Shown here: piece after piece, positions 25,003 to 32,640 of the stretch | How positions within the stretch are numbered: position 1 is the first letter of the stretch | Layout: each line of letters begins with the position of its first letter | Source of the DNA: Tropicimonas aquimaris | GTDB lineage: Bacteria; Pseudomonadota; Alphaproteobacteria; Rhodobacterales; Rhodobacteraceae | NCBI RefSeq assembly: GCF_042676185.1 | Contig: NZ_JBHTJT010000002.1 | Span: forward strand, 1-64,000 | Length of the DNA stretch: 64,000 bases | Direction of reading: 5' to 3' | The notes under the pieces: model-generated | The model's database searches: none | What the model saw: the letters and a program-made list of their open reading frames with translations, nothing else | Told to the model about the DNA's origin: nothing | Position numbers and translations under genes: made by a program

Positions 25003-25306
25003 ACGCCCCATCGGGGCGGGAACCGGATGGCCTCCAAGGCCCTGCCCGTCACGCCTGAAAAGGCAAGACGTCCCGGCCCGGACAGTTTTCCCGGGCTGGG
25101 CATTTCCCGAAACCAGCCTGCGGCATGAAGTATCAACCAGTAATCGAGCGACGACGGGAAGCGCCACACCCACGCCACATTCTTGCCAATTTCTTGGTGC
25201 CACATCGCCCCATGAACAAACGGACGGCAGTGCGAATGTCCAGCAAGGACCAGACCGCAGTGCCGAAAACGGGCTGAATGATGCCCGGAATTGAGGAGGC
25301 GCAGCA
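25003..25306. other. 304-bp intergenic region with possible terminator
   Basis: Immediately after the RTX stop, CGCCCC-ATC-GGGGCG (25004-25018) forms a short hairpin that may end transcription, although no T-run follows. Nothing else is identified. Confidence 0.4.
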
Positions 25307-25519
25307 ATGGCGATCGCAGTACTTCTGATTTCGACCTCTATCGCCTTTTTCGCAGCTCTCGTCTTTGCGCTGGCCGGTCAGGGCGTATTGGCGATTATAG
25401 CCGCCTTCTGCATTTCCGGCTGGGTTGCATCCATCGTCCTCACGATAGTTATGGTGGCGCGCGCCTCTGTCCCTCAGACCGACTCCGGCGACGACGACCG
25501 CCAGCCCGTCACGGCCTGA
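25307..25519 (+). CDS. Small two-span membrane protein, copy 1
   Basis: This 70-residue protein has two hydrophobic segments (about residues 3-22 and 27-50) and a polar, Asp-rich C-terminal tail. It resembles the protein at 25823-26116 in length of spans and sequence: LAIIAAFCISGWVASIVL here against LAIVTSYLLAGWISAIAL there. GGAGG precedes the ATG. No function is known; the pair arose by duplication and sits about 300 bp apart on the same strand. Confidence 0.6.
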   Translation: MAIAVLLISTSIAFFAALVFALAGQGVLAIIAAFCISGWVASIVLTIVMVARASVPQTDSGDDDRQPVTA

Positions 25520-25822
25520 AGCCCGGATTTTCGGACAGTCTTCAAGCATGTCGCCACTGCGCCGGCTGATCAGGACGTTGAGCCTGGGCTGGTGAACTGG
25601 TGAATATATGACACTCTGGCCGGTTTCTGCTCCAGCAGGCCCGGACGTTTTCCTGTTGGCCTCAACCAGCGTAAGACGCTGGCAAGAAATCGACCGGGAT
25701 CGGCGCCCTCCTCGCGGCGCTGAAAACCGGAAAATCCTCACCGCCATTAACCGAACGACAAGACTTTTCGTGGAAAGGTTGCAACACCGGCCCACAACCG
25801 GTCCGCGCTTCGGAGACCTGGT
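25520..25822. other. 303-bp region between the small membrane protein genes
   Basis: No gene is supported. Several imperfect inverted repeats occur (for example GGCGCC around 25698), but no promoter or terminator is clear. Confidence 0.4.
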
Positions 25823-26116
25823 ATGATCATTGGCGTCACGCTGCTTTCATCATGTGCTGGAATCATTGCGGCCGTCTGCATTGGAATTGGTGGCGCAGGC
25901 TGGCTTGCGATCGTGACGAGCTATCTCCTTGCCGGATGGATATCCGCCATCGCGCTTGTTGCATTCGTGGTGGTCCGAGACCTGCTCTCCGGAAGTGGCC
26001 CTGCCGCACCAGGTGGCGCAGGTGCGGAAACGACAGCCTACGCGCTTGATCCGGCGCTCCGGGATGTGCAGGGGCGCAACCCTTCGCCTCAAAGCGTCCG
26101 TAGCCTCCACGCCTAA
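25823..26116 (+). CDS. Small two-span membrane protein, copy 2
   Basis: This 97-residue protein has two membrane spans (about residues 3-24 and 28-50), similar to copy 1 at 25307-25519, followed by a longer soluble tail rich in Ala, Gly and Pro. No domain is recognised. It is 35 bp upstream of the next gene and may share its transcript. Duplicated small membrane proteins of this kind could be envelope stress components, but nothing in the sequence shows that. Confidence 0.6.
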   Translation: MIIGVTLLSSCAGIIAAVCIGIGGAGWLAIVTSYLLAGWISAIALVAFVVVRDLLSGSGPAAPGGAGAETTAYALDPALRDVQGRNPSPQSVRSLHA

Positions 26117-26151
26117 AGCACTTGTTAACCAAGCTGAGGAAGGCTGAGGAT

Positions 26152-26880
26152 ATGCGTTCCCTGAGCCTACTCCCGCTGATTGTTCTCGCGATGATCATGG
26201 CGCTGCCTGTAACGGCAGGCGGTGCCTGGCCACGCGGCAAGGGCCAGGTCTTTGCCTCCCTATCCTGGACGACGTTCGGTGACATGGAGGGTTATCTCGC
26301 GCAGGTCTCGCAACCGATCGTCGAGGGCACCCGCATCGTGCTTGAAAACGAGCTTGCCCTCTACGCGGAGGTCGGCATGAGCGAACGCCTGACTTTCGGC
26401 ATCGATCGCCACAATCGCCCAGCGAACGGCACCGGCGCGTCGATCTGGTTTCTGCGAAGCAGCCTCGGCGATCTCTCCTGGCAAAATCGCTACGCTGTCG
26501 AGATCGGGTTCGGGGCGGTTCAGGACTGGCGCGGTCTGGACGACACCATCATGCGGACCGGGTTCGCCTGGGGCCGGGGCTTTTCGACCCGATGGGCAAA
26601 CGGCTGGCTCGATATGGACGCCAAGGCGGGTTGGCAGATGGAGGCCGAAGAGGGTCACTGGAAGCTCGACACCACGTTCGGCCTCACGCCCGGCGAGAAA
26701 AATCTCGTCTACCTCCAGATGCAAACCGGCGGGATCGACAGCGCTCCTGCCTACCTCCGCGCCGTGCCGACCTATGTTCGTCGCCTGGGCCGTGGCCTCA
26801 GCATTGAATCCACACTGCAACTCGGCATCCACAACGATGACGCACAGGGTGTGAAGATCGGCACATGGTTCGAGTTCTGA
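26152..26880 (+). CDS. Exported beta-rich protein, probable outer-membrane barrel
   Basis: This 242-residue protein has a signal peptide (residues 1-23, ending VTAGG). A mature part of alternating hydrophobic/polar strands with aromatic residues follows (KGQVFASLSWTTFGD, RLTFGIDRHNR, SWQNRYAVEIGFGA, GLSIESTLQLGIHND) and it ends with Phe (TWFEF). A C-terminal Phe and this strand pattern are typical of outer-membrane beta-barrels. The start at 26152 follows GCTGAGGA. Similar alphaproteobacterial proteins are annotated only as hypothetical. Function unknown. Confidence 0.65.
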   Translation: MRSLSLLPLIVLAMIMALPVTAGGAWPRGKGQVFASLSWTTFGDMEGYLAQVSQPIVEGTRIVLENELALYAEVGMSERLTFGIDRHNRPANGTGASIWFLRSSLGDLSWQNRYAVEIGFGAVQDWRGLDDTIMRTGFAWGRGFSTRWANGWLDMDAKAGWQMEAEEGHWKLDTTFGLTPGEKNLVYLQMQTGGIDSAPAYLRAVPTYVRRLGRGLSIESTLQLGIHNDDAQGVKIGTWFEF

Positions 26881-26967
26881 GATGCGGTTGTTGGAAAGGT
26901 GCTGTCCCTTTCGAACTCCGGGACTGGTAAGGTCAAACTCGCAAGGCAGCACGGATGGAACGAGCCC

Positions 26968-27207
26968 ATGACACCCCAAGCGGCACAGAGCCAGTATGGC
27001 AGTGGTCAGGGCCTGCCTTGCGGCGGAGGCGGTCGGATCCTCGTACCTTACGATATCGCCGGCGCAAGCCACGATCTCCAGATCGAGTGGATGGCAGAAG
27101 GCGCCCAATGGGCCGGCGGCATCGTGTTCGACTTCATCAAGCCTGTCGTTCCTTTCACGCAGGGAAGCTTTTCCATCGAGGTCCGGAATGACCCGGCAAT
27201 CGCATGA
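26968..27207 (+). CDS. Possible 79-aa protein overlapping the YdcF-like gene
   Basis: This frame has coding-like third-position GC and a reasonable product (GGGGRILVPYDIAGASHDLQ, then AGGIVFDFIKPVVPFTQG). It overlaps the next gene by 20 bp. The ribosome binding site is weak and no family is recognised. It is the only candidate in the 307-bp gap 26881-27187. Confidence 0.35.
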   Translation: MTPQAAQSQYGSGQGLPCGGGGRILVPYDIAGASHDLQIEWMAEGAQWAGGIVFDFIKPVVPFTQGSFSIEVRNDPAIA

Positions 27208-27718
27208 ACCGCCCAGGGCCCACCACACCGTCGAAGAGCGCGTTGCGGCCCTGGTTCTGGGCGCAGCGGTCTGGCCGGGCGAACTCCCGTCCCCAACCCT
27301 CGACCGGAGGGCCCGCAAGGGTGCGGCTCTCTGGCGGGAGGGCCATGTTCATCTGGTGATCGGCTGTGGCGGCGTCGGTCATCATCCACCCAGCGAGGCC
27401 GAGATGATCCGGCGCATCTGCGAGACGGAAGGCGTGCCCGGACCGGCATTGCGGTGCGAGGAGGCCTCGACCAGCACCTACCAGAACATCGCCTTCGCAT
27501 TGCCGATCCTTCGCGAGGAAGGTGTCGCCCGCATCGTGATCGTGACCGACGCCTACCATGCTCCCCGTGCCGCGCTCGTTGCACACCGGTTCGGCCTCAG
27601 CTACCGCACCGCAACGCCCGTACCTTCCGGAACCCAAGGGTGGAAGCGCCTGCGGTCGGCCCTGAGGGAAGTGCCAGCCTTCCTGTATTACCTGATCAGG
27701 CCCGGGGGACCTGGCTGA
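27188..27718 (+). CDS. YdcF/DUF218 family protein
   Basis: This 176-residue protein matches the YdcF/ElyC/SanA (DUF218) family, whose members are linked to envelope metabolism. The Rossmann-like core is visible: AALVLGAAVWPGE at the first strand, the conserved SEAEMIRRICETEG helix, then ASTSTYQNIAFALPIL, and IVIVTDAYHAPRAALVA, which carries the family's conserved acidic and histidine residues. No membrane anchor is present in this copy, so it is probably cytoplasmic. GAGG precedes the ATG at 27188. It converges end to end with a universal stress protein gene. Confidence 0.8.
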   Translation: MTRQSHEPPRAHHTVEERVAALVLGAAVWPGELPSPTLDRRARKGAALWREGHVHLVIGCGGVGHHPPSEAEMIRRICETEGVPGPALRCEEASTSTYQNIAFALPILREEGVARIVIVTDAYHAPRAALVAHRFGLSYRTATPVPSGTQGWKRLRSALREVPAFLYYLIRPGGPG

Positions 27719-28126
27719 TCAGCGCACGACCATGACCGCGCAATTCGCATGGCGGACGACATGCGCCGCAGTGCTTCCCAGAACGTAATCCTGTAGTCCG
27801 GGACGGTGGCTCTGGATGACGATGCAATCGGCCTTCATCCGGCTTGCCTGGTCGAGAATGCTACGTCCGGCATGCCCTTCCAGCAGGAGCGCATTGCCGT
27901 TGGGGAGATCTTCCCCGAGCCGACTCAGTTCGGCGTGAATACCGTCGCGCGTGGCGCGCATCAGGTCTTCCGGAATGTAGTGGATCGCATAGGCCGGCAC
28001 ATGTTCTATCACGTGCAGCAGCGTCACGGTCGCATCTTTGGCAGCCAGTGTCTTTGCCACGCTCAGAGCAGCGTTCGGTTTGCTGTCGCCGTCGAACGCA
28101 ATCGGCACGAGGATGTTGTGGTACAT
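27719..28126 (-). CDS. Universal stress protein, copy A
   Basis: This 135-residue single-domain UspA-fold protein shows the usual first strand (NILVPIAFDGDSKPNAAL) and a C-terminal SHRPGLQDYVLGSTAAHVVR, where the GST part corresponds to the nucleotide-binding loop. It is very similar to the protein at 30679-31086; both have SHRPG(L/M)QDY(V/F)LGSTAA. The second of two adjacent ATG codons (28126) is favoured because GGGAGG is then properly spaced. An FNR-like box lies 57 bp upstream of the start, suggesting induction by oxygen limitation. Confidence 0.9.
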   Translation of the reverse strand: MYHNILVPIAFDGDSKPNAALSVAKTLAAKDATVTLLHVIEHVPAYAIHYIPEDLMRATRDGIHAELSRLGEDLPNGNALLLEGHAGRSILDQASRMKADCIVIQSHRPGLQDYVLGSTAAHVVRHANCAVMVVR

Positions 28127-28182
28127 CATTCGCCTCCCGCAACTTGCCCGGGCCATCCTCCCGCGAATTAGGCCGCGGCGCA

Positions 28183-28196
28183 TTGATTCAGGTCAC
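28183..28196 (-). promoter_or_regulatory. FNR/CRP-family-like site before universal stress protein A
   Basis: TTGATTCAGGTCAC (minus: GTGACCTGAATCAA) matches TTGAC/T-N4-A/GTCAA at nine of ten positions. An identical 14-mer lies at nearly the same distance from the second universal stress protein gene (31140-31153). Confidence 0.6.
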
Positions 28197-28257
28197 TCCA
28201 GAGCTGCCGGCTCAGGCGACTGGCGGAAAACAGCCTGCGCACAGCGGCCTGGCCGCG

Positions 28258-28530
28258 TCAGCAATCCTGCCCGGAGACGGGTCGCTCGGCCGCTATGGCC
28301 GGATCATCGAGATAGTCGATGCCGCCCATCCCGCCCGCTACGGCCTGTTTCCCTGTCGGAGGGACCCCATCGAGCGACTGAATTGGCCGCGCGCAGGCCT
28401 CCTTGCAATCTGGCGAAGCCTGCGCCCACTCCGCGTTCAAGAGATCCGCGCGCCCATCTCCTTGCGCCATGCCTGCGCTTGGCAGTGCAACGAGCAATAT
28501 GGCCATCAGGCCAGAGGTCAGAATACGCAT
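28258..28530 (-). CDS. Small exported protein, unknown function
   Basis: This 90-residue protein has a signal peptide (residues 1-22, ending GMAQG) and a mature part with three cysteines (PDCKEACARP and the C-terminal QDC). GAGGAGG precedes the ATG at 28530. It lies between the quinone oxidoreductase-like gene and universal stress protein A, 65 bp after the former. No domain is recognised. Confidence 0.65.
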   Translation of the reverse strand: MRILTSGLMAILLVALPSAGMAQGDGRADLLNAEWAQASPDCKEACARPIQSLDGVPPTGKQAVAGGMGGIDYLDDPAIAAERPVSGQDC

Positions 28531-28595
28531 GGAAACCTCCTCGGCTTTGAAGAGCCGCAGCACCGCGTTCCGATCCCGGGGACGCCAAGCATCGC

Positions 28596-29360
28596 TCAGA
28601 CATGCCGGACAAAGGGCGAGTGGGACGGCGCGTCCGGCAGGAGCCGCCCCTCGGCATCGAAATCGGCATCACGGTTGAAGGGCCAGAGCGGGCGCTGCTC
28701 CAACCCTGCCAGTAGGTCCGTCTGCCCGGCGAGCGTCGCCGACAGCCGCTGCTCCAGCGCAAGCCGCTGCGGCGGCTCGTGAAAGCCATGCACGGAATGG
28801 ACCGAGACCGGCTCGTAGACGTCGAAGCCGCAATAGCGCAACGTTTGCGCCAACGGCCAGAGAAGCAGGCGAAGGTCGCCCTCGCGCCCGTCAGGCCTGC
28901 ATTCGACGGCGCTGCACCCGGTCGAGACACAGATCAGCGCCCGCTTGCCGCGGCAGGGCCCGCGGTCGAACCGCGCATCCTCGGCATGCATGACCCCGTG
29001 CACCAGCGCGCGATCCATCCAGCCTTTCAGGATGGCGGGAGGACCGAACCACCAGATCGGGAAGTGCAGGATCAACAGATCTGCACGTTTGATCCGCGAA
29101 ACCTGCTCGACAAGATCGGATGGCAAGGCACCGCGGGCTGCCGCGTCCTGCTGGACCTTCAGAGGGTCGAAACGCCGTTCGGCAATGTCGGCCGTGTCAT
29201 AAAGCGTCCCGCGCTCCGCGGGATCGAAACCAAGCGCGTAGAGATCGGAATGCTCCGCCACACCTCCAAGCGCGCGGACCGCATCGACAGAGGCGCGAGC
29301 CCAGCCCGCGGTAAAGGATTGCGGCTCCGGGTGGGCGGAGACGATATGAGCATCAGTCAC
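28596..29360 (-). CDS. NAD(P)H dehydrogenase (quinone)-type flavoprotein
   Basis: This 254-residue protein belongs to the flavodoxin-like NQO1/MdaB/KefF family, which reduces quinones or other acceptors by two electrons using FMN or FAD. Visible features are AHIVSAHPEPQSFT at the first strand and phosphate loop, LILHFPIWWFGPPAILKGWMDR (typical dimer/flavin segment), and VSTGCSA at the isoalloxazine region. The start is GTG at 29360, 10 bp after the preceding gene, so translation is probably coupled. Its neighbours (antibiotic biosynthesis monooxygenase-like protein and universal stress proteins) suggest a role in redox stress. Confidence 0.85.
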   Translation of the reverse strand: MTDAHIVSAHPEPQSFTAGWARASVDAVRALGGVAEHSDLYALGFDPAERGTLYDTADIAERRFDPLKVQQDAAARGALPSDLVEQVSRIKRADLLILHFPIWWFGPPAILKGWMDRALVHGVMHAEDARFDRGPCRGKRALICVSTGCSAVECRPDGREGDLRLLLWPLAQTLRYCGFDVYEPVSVHSVHGFHEPPQRLALEQRLSATLAGQTDLLAGLEQRPLWPFNRDADFDAEGRLLPDAPSHSPFVRHV

Positions 29361-29370
29361 CGTGCATCGC

Positions 29371-29691
29371 TCAGCCGTAGCTCGCGACCACGTCGTACAT
29401 CACCGGCTCGAAGCTGCGGCACAGCTCGTGCAATCGGCGGCTTCGCGCTCGCATCTCGTCACTGCGCAGCATCGCCTGGAAATCCTCCCGCCGTTCCCAT
29501 TGCGAGTAATTGGCGATCCGGGTCTGGGCGTCGTTCACATGCACGCCGGCGCCGATGAAGCCGGGCTGATGCGAGATGAAGTTTTCGTAGGCGTCCTCGA
29601 GTTCGTCGAGCAGGTCCTGACAGGTGCCGGGTGTCATCTCGAAGGTGGTAATGACGGTCTGGACCGTGTTGGCGTTGGAAATCGTGGGCAT
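29371..29691 (-). CDS. Antibiotic biosynthesis monooxygenase (ABM)-like protein
   Basis: This 106-residue dimeric alpha/beta-barrel type protein matches the ABM superfamily, which includes cofactor-free monooxygenases and haem-degrading enzymes. Family features are VITTFEMTPGTCQDLLDELE, the QPGFIGAGVHVN strand, and IANYSQWERREDFQAML with the conserved Trp. CAGGAGAG precedes the ATG at 29691. It lies 10 bp upstream of the quinone oxidoreductase-like gene, a common pairing for quinone-related detoxification. The substrate is unknown. Confidence 0.82.
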   Translation of the reverse strand: MPTISNANTVQTVITTFEMTPGTCQDLLDELEDAYENFISHQPGFIGAGVHVNDAQTRIANYSQWERREDFQAMLRSDEMRARSRRLHELCRSFEPVMYDVVASYG

Positions 29692-29769
29692 TTCACTCTC
29701 CTGACGGTAGGAAGAGACTACCACGCAATGAATACCGAGACAGGAGAAACTGGCCACCGCGCCCACCGG

Positions 29770-30615
29770 TCACAGGTTGGGCGCGCCCTTCAGACCCAGA
29801 AGCTTGCGCGTCGCGGTCCAGTATCCGGGAAGCCGCGGCGGCACGGCGAGGTGCTTCCGGACCTCCGTCGCATGGCGCGGCATCCGCCGCTCCGCGAAAT
29901 CGCAGCCCCAATCGAGGAAATCCGGCGCCTCGACCGGCCGCAAACGGCAGGCACTTCCCACCAGTCCGATCAGGGTTCCGGCTGGCGAATACCACTCGTC
30001 CTGGATCGCCGTGACCCGATTGCGCAGCAGCGGCCCAACGGTGCGCATCAGCGGCGAGCCGGAGAAGGTGATCAGCAGCTCACCCATTTCGTCCCGGTCA
30101 TATCCGATGAGCGGCGGGAAGGTGTCGAAGAAGATCGCCCGCCCGTCGATCACCGCGAGGTTGCGGATCGACGGATGAAAACCGATGCGCTCGTCCCGCC
30201 CCTCGACCGCCGCCCAGAAATCGGCGATCTGTTCGCCGGCCGCCTGCATCAACTCAAGCGCCTGTTCCGGCGTGCCGGCGATCATCTGGCGGCGCATCAT
30301 GCTGGCGTCAGGCAACCCTTCCTGCACGATCACCGGAACGCGGCGCCCGTGCATCTCGATCAGGTAGAATTCGGTCTTGGGAACAGCGACCCCGCATTTG
30401 AGCAGCAGGCAAAGATAGGCGTCGTGCGCGCAGGCAAGTCGGTCGAGTGCGGCAGGCGTCGCATGAGACGGGTAACGCTTGATCACCTTGCCGGCAAACG
30501 CCCCGTCCGCCGGACGGAATGGCGCACAGAAATAGCCAAGCCGCGAGATCGGCTCTCCCTGCTTCGTCCGACCGGCTTCCAGCAGGTCGCGAAGTTCGGA
30601 TTCTGACTGCGCCAT
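29770..30615 (-). CDS. DUF6206-like protein
   Basis: This 281-residue cytoplasmic protein resembles proteins annotated DUF6206, with a kinase-like look: KVIKRYP (possible nucleotide-contacting Lys), FYLIEMHGRRVPVIVQEGLP, and GFHPSIRNLAVIDGRAIFFDTFPP. That last stretch recalls the catalytic and metal-binding segments of phosphotransferases (Asn in RNLAV, Asp in FFDTF). The start at 30615 follows GGGAGAGGA. Function is unknown. Its place between universal stress protein B and the ABM-like protein, with 63 and 78 bp gaps, suggests the same transcript. Confidence 0.6.
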   Translation of the reverse strand: MAQSESELRDLLEAGRTKQGEPISRLGYFCAPFRPADGAFAGKVIKRYPSHATPAALDRLACAHDAYLCLLLKCGVAVPKTEFYLIEMHGRRVPVIVQEGLPDASMMRRQMIAGTPEQALELMQAAGEQIADFWAAVEGRDERIGFHPSIRNLAVIDGRAIFFDTFPPLIGYDRDEMGELLITFSGSPLMRTVGPLLRNRVTAIQDEWYSPAGTLIGLVGSACRLRPVEAPDFLDWGCDFAERRMPRHATEVRKHLAVPPRLPGYWTATRKLLGLKGAPNL

Positions 30616-30678
30616 TCCTCTCCCGCGGTTCATGCCACACCCGGCACCACTCACCCGGCGAAGAAGACGTGTATCATG

Positions 30679-31086
30679 TCAGCGGACCACATGCACCGCA
30701 CATTTGGCATGACGCACCACGCGGGCCGCGGTCGAACCGAGGAAGTAATCCTGCATCCCCGGCCGGTGGCTCGCAATCACGATACAATCGACACCGGATT
30801 CCTCGGCATAGTCGAGGATGGTGCGGGCCGAATGCCCCTCGACCACGACCACATCGGCGTTCTTCACCGATTCCGACAGCGCGGACAGGCCGCTCGTGAT
30901 ATCCGCACGCGCCTTTTCAAGGTGATCGGCCGGCAGGTATTCGGTCGCATATTGCGGCAGATGCTCCATCACGTGCAGCAGCGTGATCTTGCCGCCCTCG
31001 GCGCGGATGGCCTGGGCGATCTCCATCGCCGCGCGCGCGTTGCGGTCTGCTTCGAAGGAAACGGGGACAAGAACATTGTCATACAT
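30679..31086 (-). CDS. Universal stress protein, copy B
   Basis: This 135-residue UspA-fold protein starts NVLVPVSFEADRNARAAM and ends SHRPGMQDYFLGSTAARVVR. It is a close paralogue of copy A at 27719-28126 with the same length. AGGAGAAAC precedes the ATG. It is the first gene of a minus-strand run that ends with copy A. The identical FNR-like box lies 54 bp upstream of its start, so both copies are likely controlled by the same oxygen- or redox-responsive regulator. Confidence 0.9.
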   Translation of the reverse strand: MYDNVLVPVSFEADRNARAAMEIAQAIRAEGGKITLLHVMEHLPQYATEYLPADHLEKARADITSGLSALSESVKNADVVVVEGHSARTILDYAEESGVDCIVIASHRPGMQDYFLGSTAARVVRHAKCAVHVVR

Positions 31087-31139
31087 GGTGCTGTTTCTCC
31101 TTGGTGGCTGCAGGCTAGCCGAAGCGGTTTGGCGAGGCT

Positions 31140-31153
31140 TTGATTCAGGTCAC
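31140..31153 (-). promoter_or_regulatory. FNR/CRP-family-like site before universal stress protein B
   Basis: TTGATTCAGGTCAC is identical to the 14-mer at 28183-28196 and differs at two bases from the site at 7417-7430. It also lies 167 bp before the divergent HugZ-like gene. Confidence 0.6.
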
Positions 31154-31319
31154 GATCCGGGCCAGAAAAGAACGCGTCGCCATGGAAACGCCCTTCCGCC
31201 GACACTCGGGTTTCGGGCGCGTGCAAGCGCCGGGCATCGGTTCGCCTATCCGCTCTCCTCCTTGAATCCTCCCGAGCCGGCGTTACCCTGCGCTCGACGG
31301 CGCAAAGACGCAAGATACC

Positions 31320-31829
31320 ATGATATCGAAAAAAATGATCGATCCGATCCGACCGACCGATGACGAAGCCCGCGCACTGGCCCGCGACCTGCTGACCGGC
31401 GCGCGTTACGCGGCGCTCGGCGTGCTGGAGCCGGGGACAGGCGCCCCGATGGTGACGCGGATCGCGATCGGCACGGATGCTTCCAGCCGGCCCGCCACGC
31501 TGATTTCGTCGCTGTCCCAGCATACCGCCGCGCTGCAGGCAAACCCCGCCTGCTCGGTGCTGATAGGCGAGCCGGGCGACAAGGGCGATCCGCTCACCCA
31601 TCCACGGCTGACCCTGCAATGCCGGGCCCGACTGGTCGCGCGAGGCGCCCCCGAACACGCCGAGTTGCGCGATCGTTGGCTGGAACAGCACCCGAAGGCG
31701 AAGCTCTACATCGACTTCGGCGATTTCGGATTCGCGATATTGGAGGTCTCGCGAGGCTTCCTGAACGGCGGCTTTGGCAAGGCCTATGTCCTTGCGCCCC
31801 GAGACCTCGGGATGCCGGCAAAGGGGTGA
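31320..31829 (+). CDS. HugZ-like / pyridoxamine 5'-phosphate oxidase-fold protein
   Basis: This 169-residue split-barrel flavin-fold protein resembles the N-terminal part of HugZ haem oxygenases and other PNPOx-like proteins. It shows LLTGARYAALGVLEPGTGAPM, TLISSLSQHTAALQANPACS, the family motif DPLTHPRLTLQCRARLV, and FGDFGFAILEVSRGFLNGGF. It probably binds FMN or haem. It is divergent from universal stress protein B, with the FNR-like site between them. Exact activity cannot be read; haem handling is one option. Confidence 0.8.
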   Translation: MISKKMIDPIRPTDDEARALARDLLTGARYAALGVLEPGTGAPMVTRIAIGTDASSRPATLISSLSQHTAALQANPACSVLIGEPGDKGDPLTHPRLTLQCRARLVARGAPEHAELRDRWLEQHPKAKLYIDFGDFGFAILEVSRGFLNGGFGKAYVLAPRDLGMPAKG

Positions 31830-31839
31830 GCGGCGCGGC

Positions 31840-32403
31840 CTATTTCTGCGCCACCGCCGCCAGCCGCCCCCGCGTCATCAGAAGCTCCAGCCGCGACGGG
31901 CTGCCCTTGGACGGATAGACGCTCAAAAACGCGGCACTCCGCTCCAGGCGGCGTATCTCCCGCTCGGAGCAGGCGGACTTCGATGAGCCGCAGGTGCGCG
32001 CCCGCAGCTGCGCATAGGCGGCATCGGTCGCATCGCCCTTCGGCTTCAATCCCACCGGGCCGTAATGCACCGCCTCGTAGAGCGCGACCGACCCGAACAT
32101 CGCAACCGCTGCCGTGATCCGCCGCGGGCATCCATCGCTGAACCCGGTAAGGTAGAAATCGCGCGGCGCCGTACTGCCGGGCTGGGTGTCATAGAGCTTC
32201 CACTTGCCCGGGCCCTTTTCGACCGGGCTGCCGAGCGCCTTGCCGCGGACGCCGCAGGCCTGCGCCAGCGGCCCCTGCTCGATGGTCGTCGGCGCCTTGG
32301 TCGAAGCGCGCGGCTGTCCCTGCTGCTCCGCCGAGGCGGAGAAGGCGGCCAGCGTCACACATAGCACGGCACAGACCCGCGCGGCGGCGTGGGAAATGGG
32401 CAT
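31840..32403 (-). CDS. Exported protein of unknown function
   Basis: This 187-residue protein has a signal peptide (residues 1-25, ending SASAE) and a mature part with CGVRG, LYDTQPGSTAPRDFYLTGFS, DGCPRRITAAVAMFGSVALY and a basic C terminus. Cysteine pairs (QACGVRG with SDGCPRR, and RTCGSSKSAC) suggest disulfides. GAGG precedes the ATG at 32403; the frame is open far upstream, but that part is antisense to the PLP enzyme gene. It converges on the HugZ-like gene with a 10-bp gap. Similar proteins occur in Rhodobacteraceae as hypotheticals. Confidence 0.68.
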   Translation of the reverse strand: MPISHAAARVCAVLCVTLAAFSASAEQQGQPRASTKAPTTIEQGPLAQACGVRGKALGSPVEKGPGKWKLYDTQPGSTAPRDFYLTGFSDGCPRRITAAVAMFGSVALYEAVHYGPVGLKPKGDATDAAYAQLRARTCGSSKSACSEREIRRLERSAAFLSVYPSKGSPSRLELLMTRGRLAAVAQK

Positions 32404-32640
32404 CGTCAAACCTCGTGTGAAAAACGAGTCCGGGCTAGCCGAACCTTCCGCGTGGCGCAACCGCAACAGTCCCCGAGACGCCCGGACGGCACGAATCCGC
32501 CGAAAATTCATGCACCCGCGGAGGTTGACATCGCGGCGCGCCTGTCGCTGCATCGAGGCACCTGGGGCCATAAAGGCTGTTGCAACGCGAAACCGCGCTG
32601 AGGCCGCAGGAGACGTAACGCAATAGCCCGACAGGATATC

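Noticed and set aside
26260..27318. A 352-codon minus-strand frame across 26.3-27.3 kb
   Set aside because: It is antisense to the beta-barrel-like gene and crosses an intergenic region; no start site or domain supports it.
32404..32640. Riboswitch (SAM or cobalamin) before the Cys/Met PLP enzyme
   Set aside because: Short similarity such as GCAGGAGACG was noted, but the other conserved boxes and stems of SAM-II, SAH or cobalamin riboswitches are not present.
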